Positions 52,849-62,135 of a stretch of DNA of 64,000 nt are shown here, piece after piece. A program made the translations under genes and the position numbers. The first letter of the stretch is position 1. Every line of letters begins with the position of its first letter. This DNA comes from Mesorhizobium sp. (GTDB lineage: Bacteria; Pseudomonadota; Alphaproteobacteria; Rhizobiales; Rhizobiaceae). Below the pieces are notes generated by a model that was not told where the DNA came from, ran no database searches, and saw only the letters and a program-made list of their open reading frames with translations. The stretch is taken from assembly GCA_004017535.1 (NCBI GenBank), contig SAJS01000024.1, forward strand, positions 1-64,000, given 5' to 3'.

Positions 52849-54186
52849 ATGGATAACTCCGCCGGCGGCGCCATCGCGCAGCCCGACACTTACGGGCGGC
52901 CTCACTTAGCCGCCGTCGACTCCCGCGTTCACGAACTGCTTCTAAGACAGGAGCGCCAGGAGCGGACAACTCTCAAACTGATCGCCTCCGAGAACTTTGC
53001 CTCCTCGGCGGTGTTGGAAGCGACCGGGTCGATTTTCACCAACAAGTATGCCGAGGGATACCCCGGTGCGCGCTACTACGCCGGAAACGAGATCGTCGAT
53101 GAGCTTGAGACCCTCGCGATCGAGCGCCTGAAAGCGCTATTTGGCAGTGAACACGCCAACGTCCAGCCTTATTCAGGCTCGCCAGCCAACCAGGCTGTCT
53201 ATCGCGCGCTTTTGAGCCCCCGTGACAAAGTCATGGGCTTGCCTTTACCCGAAGGCGGCCATCTGACTCACGGTTGGTCCGTCAATTTTTCCGGCAGCGA
53301 TTATCAGCGCGTCCCGTACAGGCTGCACGAAAAGACACAGCAAATTGACTATGACCACTTGCGCGAGACCGCCAAGGGGGAACGCCCGAAGCTAATTTGG
53401 GTCGGCGGAACTGCTTATCCGCGTATTTTTGACTACGCGGCAATGGCCGAAATTGCTTCGGAGGTGAACTCGTATCTGGTGGCTGACATCGCCCACATCT
53501 GCGGCCTGGTTGTCGCAGGAGTGCATCCGAACCCCGTGTCCCATTGCGATGTGGTCACCAGCACCTCTCACAAGTCGATCCGCGGTCCCCGGGGTGGCTT
53601 CATTTTATCAAGGAATGAAGACCGTTATCAGCCCCTCCATCATCCGAAGAGCAAACACAATCTGGCCAAACGTATAGACCGCGCCGTGTTCCCTCTTCTG
53701 CAAGGCGGACCGCATATGAATACTATCGCCGCGCTTGCCGTCGCTTTGCAGGAAGCAGCGAACTCGTCCTTTCGTGTCTACGGTCAGCAGATCGTCCACA
53801 ACGCCAAGGCTCTGGCCCAGGCGCTTCTGGAGCGAGGTTATGAACTCGTCACCGGGGGCACTGACAATCACATGCTGATCCTTGATCTTCGGGACCGGCC
53901 GCTGTCAGGCAAAGCCTATGCAGAGCGCTTATCGCGTGCAGGCATCATTGCGAATTTCAATATGGTCCCGGGCGACCGGCGGCATCCGGCGCTGACAAGC
54001 GGCATCCGCTTAGGGACACCAGCGGTGACGTCCATGGGCATGCGCGAAACGGAGATGGTGCAGATCGCCGCTTTCATCGACTCGGTCTGCCGCCAGCCCG
54101 ATGACCAGGAAGTTCATGCGAGCGTACGAAGAGACGTTGCCGACTTCTGCACTGCGTTCGATGTTCCCGGCATCCCCGACCGATAA
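52849..54186 (+). CDS. glyA: Serine hydroxymethyltransferase
   Basis: 445 residues, PLP fold type I. Schiff-base Lys242 lies in 'VVTSTSHKSIRGPRGGFI'; 'IASENFASSAVLEATGSIFT', 'NKYAEGYPGARYYAGNEIVD' and 'ANVQPYSGSPANQAVYRALL' are SHMT blocks. It converts serine to glycine and 5,10-methylene-THF. It differs from the chromosomal type at usual positions (GARYYAG for the common RYYGG-like motif), suggesting a specialised or island-borne paralogue. First enzyme gene of the methyl-cycle cluster; 57 bases separate it from metK. Confidence 0.93.
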   Translation: MDNSAGGAIAQPDTYGRPHLAAVDSRVHELLLRQERQERTTLKLIASENFASSAVLEATGSIFTNKYAEGYPGARYYAGNEIVDELETLAIERLKALFGSEHANVQPYSGSPANQAVYRALLSPRDKVMGLPLPEGGHLTHGWSVNFSGSDYQRVPYRLHEKTQQIDYDHLRETAKGERPKLIWVGGTAYPRIFDYAAMAEIASEVNSYLVADIAHICGLVVAGVHPNPVSHCDVVTSTSHKSIRGPRGGFILSRNEDRYQPLHHPKSKHNLAKRIDRAVFPLLQGGPHMNTIAALAVALQEAANSSFRVYGQQIVHNAKALAQALLERGYELVTGGTDNHMLILDLRDRPLSGKAYAERLSRAGIIANFNMVPGDRRHPALTSGIRLGTPAVTSMGMRETEMVQIAAFIDSVCRQPDDQEVHASVRRDVADFCTAFDVPGIPDR

Positions 54187-54243
54187 GCCACCCCAATCCA
54201 GAAACTCCTCACTAACTCCAGCACTTGAAGCGAGGGCATTTTT

Positions 54244-55419
54244 ATGACCAGGCAGTTCGTGTTCTCTTCCGAATCCGTCGGCGCGGGACACCCCGATAAG
54301 ATGGCAGACAACATCTCCGATGCCATTCTCGATGCGGTCCTGCGCGCCGATCCGAAGGCGCGCGTCGCCTGTGAAGTGTTGGTGAAGACGGGGATGGTCG
54401 TTGTGGCTGGCGAGATCACCAGCCATGCACACATCGATTACAGCCAAGTCGCCCGCGATACGATACTCGATATTGGCTACGACGATGATGCGATTGGCTT
54501 TGATGGTCGACGTTGCGCCGTCGTTCTGGCCCTCACCGAGCAGTCGCCCGACATAAGCCAGGGCGTTGATGAAGGACGAGGGCAGGATCTCGGGCAAGGG
54601 GCAGGGGATCAGGGCATCATGTTTGGATTCGCATGCAACGAGACGGATACATTGATGCCCCTGCCGATCCAACTCGCTCACCATTTGACGAAAAGACAGG
54701 CCGAGGTCCGGAAAGCGGGACAGCTTGGCTGGCTGCGTCCGGACGTGAAATCTCAAGTGTCCGTACGCTACGAAGGGCTCCGCCCGGTGGCGCTGGATAC
54801 CATAGTCCTGTCAACGCAGCATGACGAAGCGGTCTCACAAGCCACGGTCCGCGAAGGCGTCATTGAGGAGATCATAAAACCGGTCCTGCCGGCCCACCTG
54901 GATACTTCGGGGATCAGATTTCTGGTCAACCCAACAGGGCGGTTCGTGGTCGGTGGGCCTGCCGGCGACTGCGGCCTCACAGGACGGAAGATCATCGTCG
55001 ATTCCTACGGTGGGACCGGGCGTCACGGCGGCGGTGCCTTTTCGGGCAAGGACCCATCCAAGGTTGACCGCTCGGCGGCCTATGCCGCCCGGTATGTCGC
55101 GAAGAACATCGTTGCCAGCGGCCTTGCGGAGGTCTGCGAGGTTCAGCTTGCCTACGCGATCGGCGTGGCCAGTCCGGTTTCTGTCATGGTCAATACCTTC
55201 GGAACCGCAAGGATCGAGGAAAAAAGGATCGAGCGCCTTGTTCTCGAGGTTTTCAATCTCCGACCGAAAGGCATCATCAAGATGCTTGATCTCTTACGGC
55301 CGATATACCGCAAGACGGCGACATACGGACACTTCGGGCGTGAAGAGCCTGAGTTCACTTGGGAGAAGACGGACAAAGCTGACGATTTGCTGCGTGAAGC
55401 CGGACCGGCAGCTGCGTGA
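54244..55419 (+). CDS. metK: S-adenosylmethionine synthetase
   Basis: 391 residues. Signature 1 '[16 protein letters not shown]' and signature 2 '[20 protein letters not shown]' are intact, along with '[19 protein letters not shown]' at the N-terminus. It makes SAM from methionine and ATP. A second SAM synthetase in a symbiosis island could support methylation of Nod factors or of the metabolite made at 1-3 kb; that link is inference. Confidence 0.95.
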   Translation: MTRQFVFSSESVGAGHPDKMADNISDAILDAVLRADPKARVACEVLVKTGMVVVAGEITSHAHIDYSQVARDTILDIGYDDDAIGFDGRRCAVVLALTEQSPDISQGVDEGRGQDLGQGAGDQGIMFGFACNETDTLMPLPIQLAHHLTKRQAEVRKAGQLGWLRPDVKSQVSVRYEGLRPVALDTIVLSTQHDEAVSQATVREGVIEEIIKPVLPAHLDTSGIRFLVNPTGRFVVGGPAGDCGLTGRKIIVDSYGGTGRHGGGAFSGKDPSKVDRSAAYAARYVAKNIVASGLAEVCEVQLAYAIGVASPVSVMVNTFGTARIEEKRIERLVLEVFNLRPKGIIKMLDLLRPIYRKTATYGHFGREEPEFTWEKTDKADDLLREAGPAAA

Positions 55420-55519
55420 GGGCGGCTGGATCAAGCGCATGCGGCAACCCATTTCAACTCGCGAGACCACGCCCGGCCGGCGTGGCAAGAAGCCGGCTCG
55501 GGTTTTGGCGGAGATTTTG

Positions 55520-56533
55520 ATGCCGGATTATGACGTGCTTTGCATCGGCAATGCCATTGTCGACATCATCGCCCAGTGCGACGAGGAATTCCTCGAGACG
55601 AACGGCATCATCAAGGGCGCGATGAACCTCATCGACACACAACGCGCCGAACTGCTCTACAGCCGCATGGGCCCGGCGATCGAGGCCTCCGGCGGCAGCG
55701 CCGGCAACACGGCGGCCGGCGTCGCCAGCTTTGGGGGCCGCGCCGCCTTCTTCGGCAAGGTCTCCAACGATGCGCTGGGCGAAATCTACGCCCACGACAT
55801 CCATGCACAGGGTGTCGCCTTCGACACCAAGCCGCTCAAGGGCGAGCCGCCGACGGCGCGCTCGATGATCTTCGTCACCCCCGACGGCGAGCGCTCGATG
55901 AACACCTATCTCGGCGCCTGCGTCGAGCTCGGACCGGAGGATGTCGAGGCCGACAAGGCGTCCGGCGCCAAGGTCACCTATTTCGAAGGCTATCTGTGGG
56001 ACCCGCCGCGCGCCAAGGAGGCAATCCGCCAGACGGCGAAGCTGGCGCACGCGGCAGGCCGCGAAGTGTCGATGACGCTATCGGATTCGTTCTGCGTCGA
56101 CCGCTACCGCGACGAATTCCTCGACCTGATGCGCTCGGGCACGGTCGACATCGTCTTTGCCAACAGCCACGAGATCAAGTCGCTCTACCAGACATCGTCG
56201 TTCGACGAGGCGCTGGCCCAGATCCGCAAGGATTGCCGGATCGCCGCCGTGACACGCTCTGAAAAGGGCTCCGTCATCGTGCGCGGCGACGAGACCGTGG
56301 TGATCAAGGCGACCGCCATCAAGGAACTGGTCGACACGACGGGCGCCGGCGATCTCTATGCCGCCGGCTTCCTGCATGGCTACACGCAAGGCCGCGACCT
56401 GCAGACTTGCGGCGACCTTGGCTCACTGGCAGCCGGATTGGTGATCCAGCAGATCGGCCCCAGGCCCCGTCAGAATTTGCGCCGCGAGGCCGAGCAGGCG
56501 GGGCTGACCATTCCGGACGTTCAAACGAGTTAG
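55520..56533 (+). CDS. Adenosine kinase, PfkB family
   Basis: 337 residues from ATG 55520 (GGAG six bases upstream). '[20 protein letters not shown]' binds the nucleoside and '[20 protein letters not shown]' holds the catalytic Asp and anion hole. Adenosine kinases of this type remove the adenosine released from S-adenosylhomocysteine, which fits metK just upstream. Codon use is far more G/C-biased at third positions than in glyA and metK, so the gene looks like a recent arrival from a rhizobial chromosome. Confidence 0.9.
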   Translation: MPDYDVLCIGNAIVDIIAQCDEEFLETNGIIKGAMNLIDTQRAELLYSRMGPAIEASGGSAGNTAAGVASFGGRAAFFGKVSNDALGEIYAHDIHAQGVAFDTKPLKGEPPTARSMIFVTPDGERSMNTYLGACVELGPEDVEADKASGAKVTYFEGYLWDPPRAKEAIRQTAKLAHAAGREVSMTLSDSFCVDRYRDEFLDLMRSGTVDIVFANSHEIKSLYQTSSFDEALAQIRKDCRIAAVTRSEKGSVIVRGDETVVIKATAIKELVDTTGAGDLYAAGFLHGYTQGRDLQTCGDLGSLAAGLVIQQIGPRPRQNLRREAEQAGLTIPDVQTS

Positions 56534-56598
56534 TGGCCTACCTTCCCGTTGTGCAGGCTATCTCGCCAGAAGCGCAATCACGGAATAGGGAGATCCTG

Positions 56599-57633
56599 AT
56601 GTCGAACATGATGAACGCGCTGGTCAAGGCCAGGGCCGAGCCGGGCATCTGGATGGAAGAGGTGCCGGTACCGGAGATCGGCCCCAACGACGTGCTGATC
56701 AAGATCAAGAAGACCGCGATCTGCGGCACCGACGTCCACATCTACAATTGGGACCAGTGGGCGCAAAAGACCGTGCCGGTGCCGATGGTGACCGGTCACG
56801 AATTCGTCGGTACCGTCGCCGACTTCGGCGCGGCGGTGACCGAGTACAAGGTCGGCCAGCGCGTTTCGGGTGAAGGCCACATCGTCTGCGGCCATTGCCG
56901 CAACTGCCGGGCGGGCAGGGGGCATCTGTGCCGCAACACACTCGGCGTCGGTGTCAACCGGCCCGGCGCCTTCGGCGAGTATCTGGCAATCCCTCAGCAC
57001 AATGTCGTGCCGATCCCCGACGACGTGCCCGATGAGATCGCCGCGATCTTCGATCCACTGGGCAACGCCGTCCACACCGCATTGTCCTTCGACCTTGTCG
57101 GCGAGGACGTGCTGGTCACCGGCGCCGGGCCGATCGGTATTATGGGTGCGCTGGTGGCGCAGTGCGTCGGCGCGCGAAAAGTGGTCATCACCGACATCAA
57201 CCCGGTGCGGCTGGCGCTGGCGAAAAAACTCGGCGTCCAGCATGTGGTCGACGCGTCGAAGGAAAAGCTGCGCGATATCATGCCGGCACTCGGCATGACC
57301 GAAGGTTTTGACATCGGCCTCGAAATGTCGGGTGCGGCGCCCGCCTTCCGCGACATGATCGACACCATGAACAATGGTGGCAAGATCGCCATTTTGGGCA
57401 TTGCGTCGACCGGCTTCGAGATCGACTGGAACAAGGTCATCTTCAAGATGCTGCATCTCAAGGGCATCTACGGCCGCGAGATGTTCGAGACCTGGTACAA
57501 GATGATCGCGCTGGTGCAGGGTCCTCTCGACGTGTCGGGCCTGATCACACACCGCATCGGGGTCGATGACTACTTCGACGGTTTCGAGGCGATGAAGAGC
57601 GGCAATTCGGGGAAGGTGGTGATGGATTGGTAG
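56599..57633 (+). CDS. tdh: L-threonine 3-dehydrogenase
   Basis: 344 residues, zinc-dependent MDR family. Catalytic zinc: '[15 protein letters not shown]' and 'TGHEFVG'; structural zinc: '[15 protein letters not shown]'; NAD loop '[20 protein letters not shown]'. Oxidises threonine to 2-amino-3-oxobutyrate, normally followed by Kbl to give glycine; no kbl gene is present here. Start at 56599 has GGGAG upstream. Like the kinase before it, codon use is chromosome-like. Confidence 0.94.
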   Translation: MSNMMNALVKARAEPGIWMEEVPVPEIGPNDVLIKIKKTAICGTDVHIYNWDQWAQKTVPVPMVTGHEFVGTVADFGAAVTEYKVGQRVSGEGHIVCGHCRNCRAGRGHLCRNTLGVGVNRPGAFGEYLAIPQHNVVPIPDDVPDEIAAIFDPLGNAVHTALSFDLVGEDVLVTGAGPIGIMGALVAQCVGARKVVITDINPVRLALAKKLGVQHVVDASKEKLRDIMPALGMTEGFDIGLEMSGAAPAFRDMIDTMNNGGKIAILGIASTGFEIDWNKVIFKMLHLKGIYGREMFETWYKMIALVQGPLDVSGLITHRIGVDDYFDGFEAMKSGNSGKVVMDW

Positions 57634-57939
57634 GGATTGCCTTGGCCGCTCTTCAGGAAAAGCTGACGGGACAGCACCCCTCTGGTCCGCCGGACATCTT
57701 CCAACGAGGGGAACATGGCTGGGTGGAGAGCTATGGCTCCGCTAGGTGCGCCCCCTAATCATGATACGGCGACGTATCGCGGCCCATCCGATAACGGTCG
57801 ATGGTGGCAATTCGCCTCAGCCGATGACGGAAACCCGGTGAACGGATGCTCACAGGCCCCCACGCGATAGAGGTCGAGGTGTTGCCGCCGTTTCAGCGGG
57901 TAAGATGCGTTAGACGACTTCCGGTACCTTTCCGGTCAG

Positions 57940-58690
57940 CGAATTAAGGAAGGCAACGAGCCGCATTGGACAGGTCGTGCCATTCCGGTTCGGGGGAAGT
58001 ATGGCGCGGCTCAGCATGGCGACACGGTCGGAACTGAAGCGGCGATCGTGGAGCGTTATCGCGGCGTTGACAAGCGGCGCATTCTGAATGAGTTCGGGGC
58101 GGTAATCGGCTATTATCGCAAGCGCGCGCGATCCGTCTTATGAACCGTCGTGAGCAGAGGCCGTCTGCGGGCAAGAGCCGCAGCCGCTGTTACGGCAGCG
58201 ATGTCCGCGAGGCGCTCATCGTGTTGTGGGAGGCTTCGGAGCGGCTGAGGTCCGCATCGTCGCTCGCGGCGGCCAGCGCCGCCGGGCAGGAATGAGTTCG
58301 GCAGTTCGCCGCTCGGTGCAAGCCCGCACCTTCGGCGATTGGAAAGATCCGCCGCCCGGCTTTGTTGAGCGCATTCGGGCACGTCTTGGTCGGGGAGCTT
58401 CGTGCAGACGATGGTGCTGACCGAAATTGCCACCGGCTGGACCGAATGCATTCCGGTCCGCACGCGCAACAGCGGCAATGTGATCATGGCGATCAAGCAG
58501 GCCCGCTCGCGGTTTCCCTGACCCTGTGCTGCTGTTTGCCGGCATCCGCCCGCACAGGAAGAGCTTGGAAAGCGGTCGATCGTCGTGGCCTGAATGCGGA
58601 AATCGAGGAGCCGTTGGTCGTCGATCTCCAGCCTGAACGCGGTCGTTTCCTGGTGCCGCAAATCGGCTGTTGCATACACATCCCTGTCAG
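57940..58690 (+). pseudogene. Integrase-core (DDE) transposase, broken
   Basis: In three plus-strand frames: 'VERYRGVDKRRILNEFGAVI', 'GSDVREALIVLWEASERL', 'AVRRSVQARTFGDWKDPPPG', then 'SFVQTMVLTEIATGWTECIP' and 'VRTRNSGNVIMAIKQARS'. These follow the order of a DDE integrase-core transposase, with multiple shifts and a lost first catalytic Asp region. Confidence 0.75.
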
Positions 58691-58933
58691 ACGTCAGTTT
58701 TCCTCGCCCATTTTGGTGTCGAGACGCGAAGTGCTCTTTTGGACCAGCAAGGCTTTTTGGAAATCTGAGAGCGGCTTTCCGCGGGGCGCTCCATTTTTGA
58801 GCATCAAGCTACCACAGCCAATGACGCGCAGGTTCCACCAGGCTCGCCAGCCTTGAAGGACAGCGAAAAAAGCAGAGCACGACAGACACTAGAATCCATC
58901 AGGACGCCGCAGTCGTTGAAGATGCGGCGCTGC

Positions 58934-58980
58934 ATCCATACCGTGGATGCATTTGATCCAAATAATCGATTTGTTCAATC
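58934..58980 (+). promoter_or_regulatory. nod box upstream of ttsI
   Basis: Two NodD half-sites ATC-N9-GAT are seen at 58934-58948 (ATCCATACCGTGGAT) and 58956-58970 (ATCCAAATAATCGAT), followed by TTGTTCAATC. Spacing and sequence agree with the 47-base nod box. It places ttsI under flavonoid/NodD control. Confidence 0.93.
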
Positions 58981-59006
58981 AGTTTCTCGAAAGCTAACCC
59001 TACCCT
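58977..59006 (+). promoter_or_regulatory. tts-like box overlapping the end of the nod box
   Basis: TCAGTTTCTCGAAAGCTAA (58979-58997) is identical to the core of the nolX tts box and is followed by CCCTACCCTC. The first three bases of the usual TCGTCAG are CAA here, because they belong to the nod box end. Confidence 0.75.
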
Positions 59007-59299
59007 CTGTGGGAATCGGGCTCTGAGCCGCGACGCTGCCTTGCGAGCGTAGGGGCTGCACGTAGGAGAGATGATGCAACGAGAAATCGCACGCGGGTTG
59101 CTGGCGTCGTGGGTTCGCCGACCGGCGTATTTGAGCCCGCCAGTTGGTCCTCACCCGCGCCTATTGCCACCGAGCGACTTGCATGTCCCTCCGACTCGGA
59201 CCAGTTCCGAGAGCTGCGACGAGTTGCGCGCCGTGTGCTCCGATCAGATGGCCGCCGGTGACGCGTTCGATGGGCCGTCCCTCTTCGATAGGAGATGAA

Positions 59300-59986
59300 A
59301 TGCGAACGCTGCTCGTGGATCATCATGCGGATCTTGCGCGCGCCATGCGACTTGCGCTCGGGGATGGCGGCTTCGTCGTTGATGTCGTTGGTACTCTGGA
59401 ACTGGCCTCGAGTGCATTTTCTTGCGCCAGCTATGAAATTCTCCTGCTGGAATTGGCTCTGCCAGATGGCGATGGCTTGGGTTGGCTGAGGCAGTTGAGG
59501 ACCCACGGGCATTCAGTTCCTGCCGTCATTATGAGCAGCCTCAACGATCTCGATAAGCGAATTGCGATCTTCAACGGTGGTGCGGACGACTTTCTGCTCA
59601 AACCCGTCTCTACCGATGAGCTTATCGCCAGAATGAGAGCCATTCTGCGCCGGGCGACACAAATGACCGACCTGAGGCTCGTATTTGGCAATCTCAACTT
59701 CGATCCGGTCGCCCGACAGGTTTTCGTTGCTGGGCACCCAATGATGATCGCACGTCGCGAACTCTGTATTCTAGAGCATCTGCTTAACCGGGCAGGCCGC
59801 ATCGTGCCCCGTGCGCAGTTGGAAGATCACCTCTATTCGTTCAACGACGACGTGTCTGCCAACGCGCTTGAAGTCGGAATCTATCGTTTACGTGGACATC
59901 TGACCAGATCAGGTGCAACGCCACGGATCAAGACCATCCGTGGCATTGGTTACATTCTAGAATTGACTGACGCGTCATCCGCATAG
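59300..59986 (+). CDS. ttsI: T3SS regulator TtsI (OmpR-type, non-phosphorylatable receiver)
   Basis: 228 residues from ATG 59300, with AGGAGATGAA before it. Receiver and winged-helix domains of the OmpR family ('LLVDHHADLARAMRLALGDG'; 'DVSANALEVGIYRLRGHLTR', 'IKTIRGIGYILEL'). The phospho-acceptor position is Glu51 ('ILLLELALPDGDG') and one of the acidic pair is His8, while Lys of 'LLKPVS' remains, so it probably works without a kinase; none is encoded nearby. Binds tts boxes. Leader of about 320 bases after the nod box. Confidence 0.95.
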   Translation: MRTLLVDHHADLARAMRLALGDGGFVVDVVGTLELASSAFSCASYEILLLELALPDGDGLGWLRQLRTHGHSVPAVIMSSLNDLDKRIAIFNGGADDFLLKPVSTDELIARMRAILRRATQMTDLRLVFGNLNFDPVARQVFVAGHPMMIARRELCILEHLLNRAGRIVPRAQLEDHLYSFNDDVSANALEVGIYRLRGHLTRSGATPRIKTIRGIGYILELTDASSA

Positions 59987-60012
59987 TTTGTCGAATCGAA
60001 AGAAGATCTATT

Positions 60013-61479
60013 TTGCTGATCCTTCAACATCCTTGCCTTGCGCTCAATTGGCGGGCGATCGCCATCAAGGTTCCTAGACCTGCAGTGCCCCGTTACCTGG
60101 GCCATCTCCTCTGTGCGCTTATTGTGACTTTCCCACTTGGTGTCGCGGCGCAAAACAAGCAGGACAAAGGCGCGCCGCGTGCGGCTTCGAATAGCATCAA
60201 CGCCACGCTGACCCTTTCCTCTTCGCTCGGGGAGACCGTTCATCTGCCCGCGCCAGCCACGACCATCTTTGTTGCTGACCCCACGATCGCGGATTTTCAG
60301 GCACCATCGAGCAAAACAATCTTCGTCTTTGGCAAGAAATCGGGGCGGACCAGCCTATTCGCCTTGGATGGCAACGGCGAGCCTCTCGCCGAATTGCGTA
60401 TCGTTGTCACGCAACCGATCGGGGATTTACGCGCCATGTTGCGGGAGCAGGTCGGCGACTATCCCATCCGCGTCAACTATACGCCGCGCGGCGCAATCCT
60501 TAGCGGGACAGCGCCCGACGCAGAGGTCGCCGACACCGCAAAAAGAGTCACTGAGCAATATCTGGGCGACGGAGCGCAAGTCGTCAACAACATCAAGGTC
60601 GCTGGATCCCTGCAAGTTAACCTCAGCGTGCGCGTAGCCGAAGTCTCACGCAGCGCCATGAAGTCACTCGGCGTCAACCTGTCCGCCTTCGGTCAAATCG
60701 GCAATTTCAAAGTGGGCGTTCTAAGCGGAAGCGGTGCAAGCGCTGGGTCTGGTTCAACCCAGGGTGGCGGTACAGCAGAAATCGGATTCGACAACGGTGC
60801 CGTCAACGTCAGCGCGGTTCTCGACGCGCTCGCCAAGGAGCATATAGCGTCCGTCCTGGCTGAGCCGAACCTCACCGCCATGTCGGGTGAAAAAGCCAGC
60901 TTTCTCGCTGGCGGCGAATTTCCCATTCCTGTCCTGCAGGAAAACAGGCAGGTATCGGTTGAATTCCGTCACTTCGGCGTCAGTCTGGAATTTGTGCCGA
61001 CAGTTCTCAGCAACAATCAAATCAACATTCACGTAACGCCCGAAGTCAGTGAACTGTCGACGCAAGGTGCCGTGCAAATCAACGGAATTTCCGTGCCGGC
61101 AGTTTCCACGCGCCGAGCCGATACGGTCGTCGAACTCGCCAGTGGGCAGAGCTTCGCAATCGGCGGTCTAATCAGGCGGAACGTCAACAATGATGTCAGG
61201 GCCTTTCCCTGGCTCGGAGAAATGCCGATCCTGGGACCGCTTTTTCGCTCGTCCTCGTTTCAAAAAGAGGAGTCAGAACTGGTCATTCTAGTTACGCCTT
61301 ACATTGTAAGACCAGGCTCCAACCCAAACCAGATGAGCGCACCTACCGAGCGGGCGGCACCGGCTTTGAACGGAGGGGGCGCTCCGACGAATTCCGTGGC
61401 AAGTCCCCCGCGAGACCGCGCTGCTATCCGTGCGGGCGCGCCAAGCGCCCAGGGCGGTCTCGGCTTCATCATCGAATAG
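60013..61479 (+). CDS. rhcC2: T3SS secretin, C-terminal half (RhcC2), CpaC-like
   Basis: 488 residues. Hydrophobic signal near 30-45 ('LGHLLCALIVTFPLGVAAQ'). A CpaC-type N-terminal domain ('VADPTIADFQAPSSKTIFVF', 'GKKSGRTSLFALDGNGEPLA') and a BON-like 'ILSGTAPDAEVADTAKRVTE' precede the secretin barrel: 'VLAEPNLTAMSGEKASFLAG', 'GGEFPIP', and 'WLGEMPILGPLFRSSSFQKE'. In sequence it resembles Tad-pilus secretins more than YscC. Follows ttsI by 26 bases and completes RhcC1. Confidence 0.92.
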   Translation: MLILQHPCLALNWRAIAIKVPRPAVPRYLGHLLCALIVTFPLGVAAQNKQDKGAPRAASNSINATLTLSSSLGETVHLPAPATTIFVADPTIADFQAPSSKTIFVFGKKSGRTSLFALDGNGEPLAELRIVVTQPIGDLRAMLREQVGDYPIRVNYTPRGAILSGTAPDAEVADTAKRVTEQYLGDGAQVVNNIKVAGSLQVNLSVRVAEVSRSAMKSLGVNLSAFGQIGNFKVGVLSGSGASAGSGSTQGGGTAEIGFDNGAVNVSAVLDALAKEHIASVLAEPNLTAMSGEKASFLAGGEFPIPVLQENRQVSVEFRHFGVSLEFVPTVLSNNQINIHVTPEVSELSTQGAVQINGISVPAVSTRRADTVVELASGQSFAIGGLIRRNVNNDVRAFPWLGEMPILGPLFRSSSFQKEESELVILVTPYIVRPGSNPNQMSAPTERAAPALNGGGAPTNSVASPPRDRAAIRAGAPSAQGGLGFIIE

Positions 61480-61488
61480 TGTCGTCCA

Positions 61489-62052
61489 ATGATGTTGCGT
61501 TTTATAATCCTCTTTGTCGCTCTGGCACCAAGCGTAAGTGGCTGCACCAGTACTACGCCAGTTGATGTCGAACCATCGGCACCAATGCTTGTCCGAGAGG
61601 AGACCACCGTCCTGACGTTGCAAAGCCTGCGCGCTTCCGAACGGCAGCGTTTGCGTGTTTTCCTAGACAAGGCCAGTCGCGGCCGGTTCGATGCCCTCCA
61701 CCTCCTCATCAGCGGTTCGCCCCAGCTCAGCGCACGGGTAGCCCATCAGGCCAGGCAGTTGGCAATCGAAGCAGACAACATTCAATTGCTCGATCAACAC
61801 GACGCCGGCTCAGTGCGAATTGAGGCGATTGTCTATCACGCCCGTCCGCCGGTCTGTCCCTCATATGGTGCTTTACCCAATGAAGAATCCTTCAAACAGC
61901 CGCTTGGTTGTTCGACAGGATATAACCTGGCCGTGATGGTCAACGATCCGCGCGATCTGCTCGACAATCAGGCCGTCAAGTCCGGCGATGGCGATCGTGC
62001 TTCTATACCAGTTGCCACTTACAGAACATTCGGGACGGATAAAGGTGGCTGA
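61489..62052 (+). CDS. Lipoprotein of the rhcC2 locus (y4xK homologue), CpaD-like
   Basis: 187 residues. Lipobox 'LAPSVSGC' with Cys19. The rest, 'RASERQRLRVFLDKASRGRF' and 'ISGSPQLSARVAHQARQLAI', ending with 'LGCSTGYNLAVMVNDPRDLL', follows the CpaD layout in which a lipoprotein accompanies a CpaC-type secretin. Only 9 bases after rhcC2. A pilotin-like role for RhcC2 is inferred. Confidence 0.82.
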   Translation: MMLRFIILFVALAPSVSGCTSTTPVDVEPSAPMLVREETTVLTLQSLRASERQRLRVFLDKASRGRFDALHLLISGSPQLSARVAHQARQLAIEADNIQLLDQHDAGSVRIEAIVYHARPPVCPSYGALPNEESFKQPLGCSTGYNLAVMVNDPRDLLDNQAVKSGDGDRASIPVATYRTFGTDKGG

Positions 62053-62135
62053 TACCGTCCCTTATCTTGGCAGCACTCCTACCGGGGATTGAAAGCTCCA
62101 ATCTCGCCCTGATCTAAAATCAAAGGAACCGCTGG

